Source: JAGOMW01 sp964596675 (lineage in GTDB: Bacteria; Patescibacteriota; Gracilibacteria; BD1-5; UBA2023). From it: a DNA stretch of 64,000 bases. The notes beneath the pieces were generated by a model. It saw only the letters and a list, made by a program, of their open reading frames with translations. It was not told where the DNA came from and ran no database searches. Below, piece after piece: positions 9,389 through 19,671 of this stretch. Both the position numbers and the translations under genes were made by a program. The stretch is taken from the NCBI GenBank assembly GCA_964596675.1, contig CAZQUZ010000001.1, positions 133,664 through 197,663 of the forward strand, in the 5' to 3' direction. The first letter of the stretch is position 1; every line of letters begins with the position of its first letter.

Positions 9389-11272
9389 CTATTTCTGAAG
9401 TACCGCCTTTATACGACGGACACCAGCGGAGCTCGACTCTTCTTTTTGTATCTGAAATACTCCCATATTATTCGAATCAATAACATGAGGTCCACCACAG
9501 AGTTCATGAGAGTATACCGTACCATCACCTCCGACCATAGAGTATACTTTCACGATATCTGGATACTTCTCCCAAAATGACCCCTCGACACCCGATGCTT
9601 TTGCTTCGTTTTTATCCATATTCGTGACCGTCACCGTGAGTCCTGACTGTATCGCTCTGTTTACATATGCCTCGACTGCCTGCTTTTGCTCATCGGTCAT
9701 CTTCTCTGGATGCGTGAAGTCGAATCTGAGACGCTCAGCAGTGATATTCGACCCTGCCTGGTGGACATGGTCACCGAGCACCTCACGGAGACCTGCGAGC
9801 ATGAGGTGACATGCTGAGTGGAGTGCGACCGTCTCATCGGATGTATCACCGAGTCCTCATACGAACTTCCCTGCTGCAGCCGAGCGAGAGAGTTCTTGAT
9901 GTTTCTCAAATGCAATTTTAAACTCAGACATAAATATCTTCTCGTCAAATAATGCCTCATGCTTATCAAATTTTTCTTTCAGTAGCTCAAGAGTCATTTC
10001 TGGAGGAAAACCGAATGTATCAAACAAATGAAAGATATCTTCTCAGGAAAATACACTTCATCTTTTATTGATAGATTCATTAGCAATTTCAACTCGATTC
10101 CAGAAATTCGAATCTTCTGCATTGCCAGATACCATAGGTCCGACTTGTTTTCAAAAAATTTTAGTAAATTCTTTTAATCAATTTTTAAGAGTTTTACCAA
10201 ACTTCCCCTCCTCAATACTGAGCTCATTTTTTATCTTCTCAGCGTGGATGCCTACACTCTCATAGATACCTGAGAACTGCTCGATATACATACTCGCAAT
10301 CTCACTCGTAAATGGCTGCTCATAGCCCATCTTATACGCCTCTCGGATAGCACGGCGGATGAGACGGCGGAGGATATATCACTGGTCTACATTTTTCGGA
10401 GTAACGCCATCGGCTATCATATGGGTCGCAGCACGGAGATGATCTGCGATGATACGCGCAGAGCGCTCGCTATAGTACTCACTCCCTACTATCTCTCGTA
10501 TCTTCTGGAGGACTGGAGCGAAGAGATCCGTCTCATAAACGCTCTTCATCTTATTCAGAGTGACAGTGCATCGCTCTATACCCATACCAGTATCTACGCA
10601 CTGTGCTGGTAGAGTCTCGAGAGTAGTAGCATCGATACGATTATACTGCATGAAGACATTGTTCCAGATTTCCATCCAGTTCGCACTATCAGTTCCCTTA
10701 TTCGATCCTGCTGGAGGCAGTCCTGCTCCCATATAGTAGAATATCTCTGTATCTGGACCACATGGGCCGGTCGGACCTGCTGCCCACCAGTTATCCTCCG
10801 CAGGCAGGTATGCGATACGATCTGCTGGCATACCGATAGATTTCCAGATATCTGCAGACTCTTCATCACGTGGAGCATTCGCATCACCTTCGAATACTGT
10901 GACTGATATCATCTCAGGGTCGAGTCCGAGCCATTTCTCATCCGTCAGGAACTCCCAGCTCATCTCGATGGACTCACGCTTAAAGTAGTCACCCAGGGAC
11001 CAGTTCCCGAGCATCTCGAAAAATGTGAGATGCGTATCATCACCGACCTCATCGATATCACCCGTGCGCACGCATTTCTGCACATCAGCGAGACGGCGTC
11101 CGAGTGGATGCGGCTCACCGAGGAGATACGGGACGAGCGGCTGCATACCCGCAGTATTAAAGAGGACGGATGGGTCATTCTCTGGCACGAGTGGTGCAGA
11201 TGGGATGATAGCATGATTTTTCGAGCGGAAAAATTCGAGGTATTTCGAACGGATATCGGATGCGAGGATCAT
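9389..11272 (-). CDS. alaS: Alanyl-tRNA synthetase, short form lacking C-Ala
   Basis: Charges tRNA-Ala. The class II catalytic core starts at MILASDIRSKYLEFFRSKNH, with motif 2 around HLTFFEMLGNWSLGDYFK and the helical anticodon-type domain QGYILRRLIRRAIRE, whose Gly is UGA. The editing domain follows (LRFDFTHPEKMT) and the protein ends about 15 residues after the SSSAGVRRIKAV motif. At 627 aa it lacks the roughly 200-residue C-Ala domain of standard bacterial AlaRS. Editing-site motifs are altered: HSATHLLHA of the family is HSACHLMLA here, losing one zinc-ligand His, and CGGTHV is CGGPHV. Identity is sure; editing competence is doubtful. It is followed by a terminator. Confidence 0.95.
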
Positions 11273-11311
11273 AAAATCTGAGTTAGAATAGGCTGATTAT
11301 AAAGAAAAGAT

Positions 11312-11345
11312 GAAAAAAATCCACTCGTAATCGAATGGATTTTAT
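11312..11345 (-). terminator. Rho-independent terminator downstream of the DUF4105-like gene
   Basis: On the minus strand AAATCCATTCG pairs with CGAGTGGATTT (one G-U pair) around ATTA, followed by a T-run. It is 11 nt past the stop at 11356 and insulates alaS. Confidence 0.75.
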
Positions 11346-11355
11346 TATAAGCATA

Positions 11356-12327
11356 TTATCTTCTCTCTTTTCGTATCACTTCAGAAAAGATTACTCCAGT
11401 TCCCGCAGCTCTCGCGAGCTCATCGATACGATAGTACGTGCGAGCCTCTGTGAGAGATAGATCAGTGTCTATGAGTCCTGCACCGTAGACGAGCTCATCA
11501 GAGTGGGCTGGGAGGATGACATACTTCGTCCATGGGAGCTTCTCAGTACGGAGGGCATTCGCATGCTGGAGAATGGTAGTCGTACAGTTATTCCAGAGAG
11601 TATTATAGAACTCTGGCTCACGAGTGAGCTTATCCGCACGTATCATCATGGAGCGGAATAGTGCCTGGATTTTTTCTTTCGGAGTATCGATCGGGTACAT
11701 GTAGACCTGATTTTTACGATAATCTGTACGGAGTTTTATGACATCTGCCTCGCTCGCGATGACATACTGTATCTCGAACTGGTTCATGATACCCTTCAGT
11801 GCATCGAATCCTTCTCCACGCTCTTTTCTGAGCTCTGCAGAGATGACGACATTTTGTCCTCATGAGAACGAAAATGAGAGCATCGTATGTGCAGGACCAT
11901 CCGTATCTGAAAATGGTGTTATGATATAGTATACTTTCTCTATCTTACCGAGATCGAACGTATCATCATAGTATCGTGGTGAAAACGCCTTATCCGAAGT
12001 CCAGAGATGATCTCGGATATTTCGGATGGTGAAAGTATCCCCTGTCCATGTGATGACTGGGAGTACTGCATCCTGGTCTTCCCAGTCTCTATGGAGCGAT
12101 GGTGACTGGCTCGTCCACCATGCGAGCCCTCATGTGAGTCATACGAGGAGGAGTATGAGAAATATCCTCTCTATCCAGTACCAGAGGGTACGCATACACT
12201 GCCATATCACAGCGAATGTGCGCATAGCACATCTGAAAAAAGAAGTGCAAAAACTGAGTCACTGAGATGAAGATACAGTCTTCTCTCCATCCTGTACTAC
12301 AGGAGTACGTACGACACGACGAGACAT
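11356..12327 (-). CDS. DUF4105-like (Lnb N-terminal domain) membrane-anchored protein
   Basis: 323 aa with one N-terminal transmembrane segment (about 45-65, YWIERIFLILLLVGLTGGLAWW) and an extracytoplasmic domain. The domain has the papain-like DUF4105/Lnb signature: an AHTMLSFSF stretch carrying His, then SGGQNVVISAELRKERGE, and later YNTLWNNCTTTI with the candidate nucleophile Cys. Lnb-type domains are thought to be thiol enzymes or chaperones of the envelope. Two UGA glycines are required for continuity, one in SFSGGQNV. It starts 22 bp after the DUF2339-like gene and is likely co-transcribed with it. The exact reaction is unknown. Confidence 0.7.
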
Positions 12328-12349
12328 AGGCTACATTTAGATGATAAAA

Positions 12350-14350
12350 TTATTCTTTTGATGTACGCAGATATCCTTTTGCCTGGAGCACATATGAGAA
12401 CATCATGATAAGTCCGCCTACTACCATCAGAACGATAATTTTTTTATCCATACTCATCGCAGAGAGATCATAGATAGCGATCTTCCCGATAGTCAGGAGT
12501 AATAAGAGTAAACCGAGTAGTTTCTCACTCCTGTACTCATATCCATAATGTATCCCCACCATGAGCATACCGATAGAGAGGATAATCCACCAAATAGTCG
12601 TAGCGATAGCACGGATACCTCCAGTCTGGAATGGCGCACCGATATCATTACAAAATGTGATAATCGCAAAATTCACGAGTAGAAGTACAGTAGTATATCC
12701 CATGATAACCAGGAGAAATGAAGGTCGATCCACCTTCTCGATACGCTGGATATCACGACTCACGCTGAGTGCGAGGAAGTATGCGATGGCAGCAAATACT
12801 CATTTCACAAAATGCCAATTCGCAAATATACCACCATCGATCCAAAAATGCTCATCATCAGCAACGTGTGGGATAAAATTCGAGAGGAAGTATAAGAAGC
12901 TCCCGAAAAAACCAATCGATAACCAGATCGTACCGACGCGCATGTTGGTACTAGAGACTGGATTTTTCGCTCACTGTATATATGCTGTGAGGACCATCAG
13001 AAAGCCTGGCAAGATAAAGAGTGCAAAAGTGAAATCCATACCCTTTAGCACTTTTATAAAGATGATAAGTGCCGCTATCACTGCAGCAACTATAGAATAT
13101 GAATCGATAAATTTTCTCATCGTAACTGGAGTCTTTCACTGAAGACGCACTGCACCAGCCAAAAGCATCGCAGGTATGAGTGAAAGTACAGCGAGAACCG
13201 TAGGATAGGATACATCTGAAGTATCGCTATAAATATGTATAAGAGAAAGTATTCATCCGATGAAAGAGAAAAGAAATGCCGCTAATATACGCTCACCCTT
13301 ATTGCCATCGAAGATATAAATCGTCGCAAATATCAAACTAATATATGCGATAAACATATTCGCGATGAGCTCATAGTCTCAGAGAAGCGTATCGACTGCA
13401 AATACGACCGCTATCATACCACCGACGTACGCAGCTACATGCTGATAACGACTCGACTCCAGGGGTCGTAAGAAATACCATGCTCCGAAATATGCCACTG
13501 CGATAACGAGATATGCAAACAACTCCGAAATCATAGAAACCCCAGAGAGAGCACTACTATGAAAGTAAAACCACAGGAATGGTACGAGATATCCTACAGA
13601 AATCCAGCCATCTTCTTTCGGTGAAAAAAAGCGTGCTGAATATGCTATACTCGCTATACTCATAACGACCAATATCGCGAGCAAAATAATAGTAAATATA
13701 TCACTCTGGAAGAAACCTGCAGATACCGCCTGTATATCCCCTGTATAGATGAGATGATGGAGCGTATATGTACCGAAAAATAATCCCAGTAAATTCAGAG
13801 GGATAAGATCATGAACAGCTATCTCGCGACCCATAAAAAATACTACAATATTCACTGCTGCGAAATATACGAGATATGCATTAAAGGAGATATTTGAAGC
13901 CCAGACATCATTTTGTCCGATAACAAAAGGAGTAAGGTATGCACCGAGTATGCCGAGCGCGAGAATCACTTTCGACTTACGCAGTGATGAAAAATATGCG
14001 ACTGCAAGAGTAAAAAAGAATGCCGTCACTAAAGTAGCGACTTCCGGGATGGATGCTACGGCCACATCAGTCGTACGAGATCCATATATAAGTGTCCCAT
14101 AGAGTAAGAGTATACCGCCTCACATGACCACATCAGCGAAGTATCTGAGTTTTTCAGAGAAAGAAAACGCACTTCCGATAATAATAAGTGACACGAAAAA
14201 ACCGACACCGAGTCGCATAGTCTGGCTCATAGCCTCCCATACGCTCGTATAGATCAGATAGCCGAGCCCTGTGATAAAGAGCAGCGCACCTATAATAGGT
14301 ACAAATTTCGCGATGATCACATCGATCGTCAGTGAATGTTGTTGTTCCAT
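12350..14350 (-). CDS. DUF2339-like polytopic membrane protein
   Basis: 666 aa, almost entirely hydrophobic, with roughly 18-20 predicted membrane helices of about 20 residues separated by very short loops. Examples are FVPIIGALLFITGLGYLIYTS and LLGLLLLLLTIGKIAIYDLSAM. The regular helix-loop array and the C-terminal GKIAIYDLS motif match DUF2339 proteins, whose function is not established. Four in-frame UGA codons are read as Gly inside or beside helices. Start ATG at 14350 (MEQQHSLTIDV) is preferred over TTG at 14359. The downstream DUF4105-like gene is probably in the same operon. Confidence 0.75.
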
Positions 14351-14464
14351 ATAAGGCAAGTAAAAAAATAAGGTACTACCGTAGGTAAGAATACATTATT
14401 TATTCGAAAAAACAATTTTCTCGAGACAAAAAAATATTGACTTTTATATACTTTTGATAGGAAG

Positions 14465-15064
14465 TTATCTTTTTCACTGACAGATAAAGTACTCCTCGAA
14501 GCTCCTATCTCGACAGGCTTTCGGCTTAAAACGTATGAGTTTCGCATATTTCGACTTCACTGGCGTGATGAGATCCTGGATATCCTCTCAGACGAATACT
14601 TTTAAGATGACAGTTCCTCATTTTTTCAGGAACTCATCGGCGACATCGAGTATCGCGATATTAAGCTCGATAGAGCGATACTGATCCACTCAGGTCATAC
14701 CAGTCGTATTCGGAGCGATATCGGATGTAATGACATCGAACTCGGTGATATCACGCTCTCGGATGAACTTATGGATGACATCATAGTCGAATATACTCGC
14801 CTTTAGAAATGAGATATTCGGACGACCAAATGACTGTATCGACTGGATATCGACACCGATGATGCGACCTGTATCTCAGACGATCTTCGATATCACCTGG
14901 ATAAAACTCCCGGGCGCACTCGCGACATCGAGCACACACATACCTGGATGGATGATATCATATTTTTCCTGGATTTCGAGGAGCTTAAAGGCACTTCGCG
15001 CACGATAACCGAGCTTTTTGGCTTTCTCGAAGTAGGGATCTTTCACGATAAATGGCTTTGACAT
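14465..15064 (-). CDS. rlmE: 23S rRNA 2'-O-methyltransferase RlmE (FtsJ)
   Basis: Methylates the 2'-O of a uridine in the 23S rRNA A-loop using SAM. 199 aa, the family length. The RARSAFKLLEI helix carries the first catalytic Lys (about 27). VLDVASAPGSFIQV is the SAM loop, TSDIAPNTTG holds the catalytic Asp, GTVILKVFVGEDIQ the second Lys and RSFEEYFICQ the final Glu, completing the K-D-K-E tetrad. Several conserved glycines (KKGG, FVGED) are UGA. It is divergently arranged with the exonuclease at 15169 across 104 bp. Confidence 0.93.
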
Positions 15065-15082
15065 AATGTAAAGATTATTTTT

Positions 15083-15110
15083 TTGACTTTTTATAGGAGT
15101 GATATAAGAT
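15083..15110 (+). promoter_or_regulatory. Candidate promoter of the DEDDh exonuclease gene
   Basis: TTGACT (15083-15088) and TAAGAT (15105-15110) are 16 bp apart on the plus strand, about 58 bp before the ATG. Confidence 0.45.
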
Positions 15111-15168
15111 ACTCTGTCGTCTTCGTTCTCTAGCATAGAGAGTACGACTAAAAAAGCAAATCATTTTT

Positions 15169-15768
15169 ATGCCAGAAAATACCGCCTGAACCTACCTCAT
15201 CATAGACCTCGAGATGACCGGACTGAACCCATTTCAGCATGGTGTCATCGAGGTCGGAGCGATGGTGATGAACGATACCTTCGATGTGATAGGAGAGTTT
15301 TTTATGGATCTCATACCACCAGATAATATCATCATCGACCCGAAAGCACTCGAGTACAATGGCTTCACTCTGGATCGTATCGCACTCGGTAAATCTTATG
15401 AAGAGTTCTGTGAGTACTGGGACGGATTCATGGAGACGCACTTCCCTGAGGGGAAAAAACCTATCATGGTCGGACAGTTTATCACGGCTGATATAGCATT
15501 TCTTGGGAGTGTCTTCGCGAATGCTCGCAGACCGAATCTCTATGAAAAACTCTGAAATGATATCATCGATACCAAGTCTATCGCGAACCAGGCAAATTCG
15601 ATAGCAAGATATAATAAAATACAGCTTCCATTCCCCTCTACGAGCCTCTCAAAACCTGGTGGTATAGCAGATAGACTCCATATAACAGACTATACCGCAC
15701 ATACAGCGAGATGAGATATCATGGCAACACGAGAAGCACTTATGAAGTTTCTAAAGTTTAAGAGATAA
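15169..15768 (+). CDS. DEDDh 3'-5' exonuclease (oligoribonuclease-like)
   Basis: 199-aa RNase H-fold exonuclease. Exo I is LIIDLEMTGLNP, the exact DLEMTGL signature shared with oligoribonuclease. Exo II is MVGQFITADIAFLGSVF, and Exo III is YTAHTARGDIMATREAL with catalytic His and Asp. UGA encodes Gly at codon 7 and at the R-G-D position next to the Exo III Asp. It probably removes short RNA or DNA from 3' ends; RNA dinucleotide recycling is a reasonable guess but a DnaQ-like proofreading subunit cannot be excluded. The strong promoter of the next gene begins 3 bp after its stop. Confidence 0.82.
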
Positions 15769-15771
15769 GAA

Positions 15772-15800
15772 TTGACAAAAAATTAAAAAAGTATTATACT
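15772..15800 (+). promoter_or_regulatory. Near-consensus sigma70 promoter
   Basis: TTGACA (15772-15777), a 17-bp AT-rich spacer, then TATACT (15795-15800). It is the best consensus match in the window. Predicted start about 15807, giving a leader of about 95 nt. Confidence 0.8.
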
Positions 15801-15806
15801 ATATAA

Positions 15807-15901
15807 GTCCAGCTTCTGATGGGTTTTGGAAGTTAAATTTTTTTATCTTTCCTCACCTGCGAATATGCTGGATGGGGATTATTTTCTTGAAAGGAAAATA
15901 T
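15807..15901 (+). other. Possibly structured 5' leader of the small membrane protein gene
   Basis: The leader contains CCAGC near 15808 and GCTGG near 15868, which can close a long stem. Between them are a CTTC...GAAG pair and a T-run. The distal part contains AAAGGAAAATAT just before the ATG, one of the few Shine-Dalgarno-like sites here. No known riboswitch, SRP RNA or 6S motif was recognised. Confidence 0.4.
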
Positions 15902-16114
15902 ATGGAATTCTCCATTAAGACTATCTTAGCAGTAATTGGTAAGATATTACTAGGCGCCTCAATAATGTGCTTAGGTTTAATAATTCTTTTCTCAAAAAAA
16001 TCCATATTCCATTCTTGGGATATAAGGGATATAATTTTGAGTATCGTAGTATGTTCATACTGGCTATGGTTATTCTACTGCATAGGAAATGGTTTGCTAA
16101 AAACAAGCAAGTAA
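15902..16114 (+). CDS. Small two-helix membrane protein
   Basis: 70 aa. Two hydrophobic segments (about 7-29, ILAVIGKILLGASIMCLGLII, and about 42-62, IILSIVVCSYWLWLFYCIG) are joined by a short polar loop. No family was recognised. The start at 15902 is chosen because AAGGAAA lies 6-7 nt upstream; the frame is open further up without a better start. Strong promoter, long leader and dedicated terminator indicate a well-expressed monocistronic unit. It uses ordinary codons and has no UGA. Confidence 0.65.
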   Translation: MEFSIKTILAVIGKILLGASIMCLGLIILFSKKSIFHSWDIRDIILSIVVCSYWLWLFYCIGNGLLKTSK

Positions 16115-16125
16115 TCCCCCTCTCT

Positions 16126-16157
16126 AAACCACCAATCTAGCGATTCGGTGGTTTTTT
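16126..16157 (+). terminator. Rho-independent terminator of the small membrane protein gene
   Basis: AACCACC (16127-16133) pairs with GGTGGTT (16147-16153), with an inner AATC/GATT extension, followed by TTTTT. It starts 12 nt after the stop. Confidence 0.85.
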
Positions 16158-16162
16158 ATAAA

Positions 16163-16191
16163 AAAATCCCTCCAAATGGAGGGATTTTTTT
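16163..16191 (-). terminator. Terminator of rplJ-rplL (bidirectional)
   Basis: AAATCCCTCC (16164-16173) pairs with GGAGGGATTT (16178-16187) around AAAT. T-runs flank it on both strands, so it can end the minus-strand ribosomal operon and back up the plus-strand terminator. Confidence 0.88.
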
Positions 16192-16201
16192 AGGAGAATA
16201 A

Positions 16202-16585
16202 TTACTTAATCTCGACAGTAGCACCAGCCTCAGAAAGTTGAGTCTTGATTTTCTCAGCCTCATCTTTCTTGATACCTTTTTTGATGTCACCACCATTATC
16301 AGCAAGACCCTTTGCTTCAGCAAGACCAAGACCAGTAATCTCACGGATTACCTTAATGACAGCGATTTTCTGAGCTCCAGCTGAAGTCATAACGACATCA
16401 AATGAAGTCTTCTCATCGTCACCACCAGCTGCAGGACCAGCACCACCAGCCATTACTGCTACAGGAGCAGCTGCAGAAACTCCGAATTTCTCCTCCATAG
16501 CGGAGACGAGATCAGCGAGCTCTACGATCGTGAGACCCTCGACGAGTTCGAGTACCTTCTCAGCATTTTTAGAAAGATCAGCCAT
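16202..16585 (-). CDS. rplL: 50S ribosomal protein L7/L12
   Basis: Stalk protein that recruits translation GTPases. 127 aa. The N-terminal dimerisation domain is MADLSKNAEKVLELVEGLTIVE, the Ala/Gly hinge is about 38-56 (AAAPVAVMAGGAGPAAGG) and the C-terminal factor-binding domain contains KIAVIKVIREITGLGLAEAK and EAGATVEIK. All hallmark residues are present. No in-frame UGA is used, as might be expected for a highly expressed gene that prefers GGN glycine codons. It lies 145 bp downstream of rplJ with a hairpin between. Confidence 0.98.
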   Translation of the reverse strand: MADLSKNAEKVLELVEGLTIVELADLVSAMEEKFGVSAAAPVAVMAGGAGPAAGGDDEKTSFDVVMTSAGAQKIAVIKVIREITGLGLAEAKGLADNGGDIKKGIKKDEAEKIKTQLSEAGATVEIK

Positions 16586-16691
16586 AGTATAAAAAGGAAA
16601 GGAAATAAAGTATATATTCGTTCTATCGTTTATTCGTTTTTTGAGGACAAAGAAACGAATCCGCGAATATATCGAAGTTTTGCGCTTCGTC

Positions 16692-16716
16692 CATAGCCTC
16701 TCAAGAAGAGACTATG
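16692..16716 (-). promoter_or_regulatory. Hairpin in the rplJ-rplL intercistronic region
   Basis: CATAGCCTCT and AGAGACTATG form a 10-bp stem (one G-U on RNA) with a CAAGA loop, 15 nt past the rplJ stop. No T-run follows, so it is more likely a processing or stability element than a terminator. The rest of 16586-16730 holds no gene. Confidence 0.5.
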
Positions 16717-16730
16717 AGACGAAAATCAAA

Positions 16731-17453
16731 CTATGCAGCTGGAGTCTCTTCTGCAGCTGGAGTCTCTGCCGGAGCCTCAGTAGCTTCTGCCACGACTGGA
16801 GCTGGAGCCTCTGGAGCCGCTTCGGCAACTGGTGACTCTGCTGGAGTCTCAGCCACTGGAGCTGCTGGAGCCTCTACTGGAGCTGGAGCTTCTTCTTTTT
16901 TTGCTGGAGCTGGAGCAGACCCGACGAGATCACCGACTTTTGTGAGTGATTTCGCAGTGAGATCCTTACCAGCAGCATCGAAGAATCGAGCCAGACCAGA
17001 AAGTGGAGACATCATAGAACCGAGGAGTTTCGCGAGGAGGACTTCACGAGATGGGAGAGTAGCGAGCTTCTTCGTCTCTGTAGCGTCCATAAGACGACCA
17101 TCCATATATCCACCGACGAATGTGATTTTCTGCTCTTTCTTCCACTCATTCGCATACTTATTCGCGATACCGAGAGGAGCGAGTGCATCACCCTTCGCGA
17201 TGACGAGAGCGACCTGACCTGGGAGAGTAGCGAGATCGAGCTCAGCACCGTATACATTCTGGAATGCGATACGGATGAGAGTCTTCTTTACGATGACATA
17301 GAGAGCGTTCTGTGCGCGGAGTTCTTTTTTTAGAGTAGAAACCTCGAGTACAGTGACTTTCTGATTCGATGTGAAAGCGACACTTTTCGCTTCCTTCAGA
17401 TGCGCTTCGAGAGCCGCGAGTTGCTCGCTTTTCTTTGCTTTTGATACAGCCAT
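16731..17453 (-). CDS. rplJ: 50S ribosomal protein L10 with Ala/Pro-rich C-terminal tail
   Basis: Anchors the L7/L12 stalk to 23S rRNA. Residues 1-172 are typical L10 (MAVSKAKKSEQLAALEAHLKEAKSVAF, ALYVIVKKTLIRIAFQN, FVGGYMDGRLMD, SPLSGLARFFDAA). A tail of about 65 residues made of A, P, E, V and T follows (PAPAPVEAPAAPVAETPAES and similar), so at 240 aa it is longer than the usual 165-180. The tail is low complexity and probably disordered. The start at 17453 follows a leader with a long-range attenuator-like pairing. First gene of the rplJ-rplL operon. Confidence 0.95.
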   Translation of the reverse strand: MAVSKAKKSEQLAALEAHLKEAKSVAFTSNQKVTVLEVSTLKKELRAQNALYVIVKKTLIRIAFQNVYGAELDLATLPGQVALVIAKGDALAPLGIANKYANEWKKEQKITFVGGYMDGRLMDATETKKLATLPSREVLLAKLLGSMMSPLSGLARFFDAAGKDLTAKSLTKVGDLVGSAPAPAKKEEAPAPVEAPAAPVAETPAESPVAEAAPEAPAPVVAEATEAPAETPAAEETPAA

Positions 17454-17512
17454 TTGGACAAAAATTATAAAGTAGGAATCATGAGCCATGCTCATACACT
17501 CTGACGAAAGTG

Positions 17513-17692
17513 CAAAAAAAATCCGCACTATATCGTACGAACCTATGAGTTATCCAGTATTCAAGTTATCAAGTTATCAAGTATGATACATACTTTTAGA
17601 ACTTTATACTTTCTACTTTAGAACTGTGCGGTCCACCTCGGTTGGCTATTTTTATCCCGTGAGGGAACCAACTGTCTCCGATAGAGTGACTG
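17513..17692 (-). promoter_or_regulatory. L10-type leader with attenuator-like terminator
   Basis: The untranslated leader of rplJ on the minus strand has short paired segments around 17630-17690, then two AAGTTATC-type direct repeats near 17554-17580. A CCGCAC segment (17631-17626) can pair over about 100 nt with GTGCGG (17528-17523), which is followed immediately by a run of T (17521-17514). That is a terminator shape before the ORF. L10 autoregulates its operon through leader RNA in many bacteria; the specific fold here is inferred. Confidence 0.55.
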
Positions 17693-17693
17693 G

Positions 17694-17720
17694 ATTATAT
17701 AGAGAAATTGAGAAAGTCAA
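17694..17720 (-). promoter_or_regulatory. Promoter of rplJ-rplL
   Basis: On the minus strand TTGACT (17720-17715) and TATAAT (17699-17694) with a 15-bp spacer, or 16 if the -35 is taken as TTTGAC. Predicted start about 17687, giving a leader of about 230 nt. Confidence 0.65.
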
Positions 17721-17763
17721 ATAAAAATTTTTTTCTCTCGTGATTTTTCTTATACTCAGATAT

Positions 17764-19635
17764 ATGAAAACTTTGTTTCTCGCATTTCTCGGGGGCATGC
17801 TCGTATTCGCTATATACCATTCATTGGATATTTGGTGGAGTTTTTCGAAGGTAGGATCCTCATACGGGAGTTTCGAAATATTAGGACGTGATAATACCGT
17901 ACTAACACGTATACCTGAAGAAGATGGCTTCTCACTTCCCTACACATGACCACTCGATACAGACCTTATAAAAAGTATTATACAGATAGAAGATAGGCGC
18001 TTTTATAGTCATCATGGTATCGATATCATCGGTAAATGATGAGCTCTCATAGAGAACTATCGAGCGAGTGGGATAGTGCGCTGAGGGAGTACACTCACAG
18101 AGCAATATATAAAAAATCAATATTTTCCAGGAGCACCTCGTAGCATCATACAAAAAATCAAAGAAAGTATCTATGCGATATTGCTGGAATTTCATAGTAG
18201 TAAAGACACTATACTTAGATGATATCTCGATACTGTCTATATGGGTAATAGTCTGTATGGGATAGAGACTGCGAAAGCAATATATTTTTCTGGAAATATC
18301 GACCAAAATGCGCGTATCGAGATCATAACACGGATCAAGTATCCGAACCCTTCAGATGGAAGAGATGCCTACCAAAAATGAATATCTGAAAAATTAGGTA
18401 TGCCGAATGAAGCATTTGTCATACCAAAAAGAGAGCGTCCCCAATATATCAATACCTATCCTCACCTCACTGAACGTATAAAAAGAGAGGTTTTTCTCCG
18501 ATGTAGTGGTAGGACAAATGAGCTCGAAAAATTCATACAAATACTACCCACTACCCTCTGTAGTACAAAATCAATCTCTCTCAAAACCAGTATAGATACA
18601 AAACTCATGATCCTAGGGAAAACGATGCTAAATACAACTCTCGAAGGACTTCAGGAGAAAAACATACATAATGGTAGTATCTATGTATGGTCTGAAAAAG
18701 AAAAGAAAGTAATCATATATCTCGGTAATGGCGATATCTCTCGTGATAATGCTGTCGATATGATAGTGAAGAAACGCTCAGTATGATCGACTCTCAAACC
18801 TTTTGTCTATCGACTCGCTCTCCGCCTCGGAGCCCATCCAGATAATTATATTCTCGATGAGAAAAAAATATATGAAACCGATGCACCTGAGATTTCCTAT
18901 ATCGCCGAGAACTACATACCGAAATCATATGGTCCTGTCACCCTCAGGGAAGCACTCGGAAACAGTCTCAATAGCTCAACCGTGAGACTGTCAGAACATC
19001 TCGGTATCGGACGTATTTATGAAGCCTATAGAAGCATAGGCCTCGATATCGAACATGACTCTGGATACTATGGATATAGTATATCACTCGGGTGAGTCGA
19101 GCTCACGCTCGAGAATCTTATCGAATGATATCGGGATCTCCTGGATCTCTCTGATGCAGCGAACTTTCTCATATTCGATATCCTGAGCGAGGACCAAAAT
19201 CGAGCTCGCACATTCTGAGTATCGAGTATCCTCAATACTTCTATACCTCTCGCTGTAAAAACTGGAACCAGTACAGACTTTCGAGATAACTGGACCATAT
19301 GATATGATGAAGATACCATCATCTGAATATGGGTGTGAAATGTAAATCGTGAAAGTATGGACGACGTCTCTGGTATCAGTGGTGCTGGACCACTCTATCA
19401 TCAGATCGCCGAAGCACTAATATATGCTGGGTACATAACAAAAACCAGTCGTACTCCCCCTGAGAATATCATATATGACTATATTTGCATAGATACTTCT
19501 TGTCTACAGAAGAGATGAGCCTATCGCAAAGAGGATGGGGCACAAAAATCAGATAGTATCCATCAGATATATTATCTAGAGGATTTTATCACGCCACTCA
19601 CGAGTGAGGAGAAAGTAAAATGGAAGATACGGTAA
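17764..19635 (+). CDS. pbpC: Penicillin-binding protein 1C-like (transglycosylase/transpeptidase)
   Basis: Class A PBP, 623 aa, building peptidoglycan at the outer face of the membrane. One N-terminal membrane anchor (MKTLFLAFLGGMLVFAIY). The GT51 transglycosylase has EDRRFYSHHGID and GGSTLTEQYIKNQ. The transpeptidase has the active Ser in GSTLKPFVYR, with its Gly UGA at 18784-18786, then SLNSSTVRL and KTGTSTDFRDNW. Order and length fit PbpC, though no C-terminal BiPBP domain is visible. An alpha-2-macroglobulin often pairs with PbpC in Proteobacteria; here it lies 14 kb away. A TATACT box 7 nt before the ATG suggests a leaderless message. Confidence 0.9.
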
Positions 19636-19671
19636 TTGCATTTCTCTCGATTTTTTATATACTCTCATACT

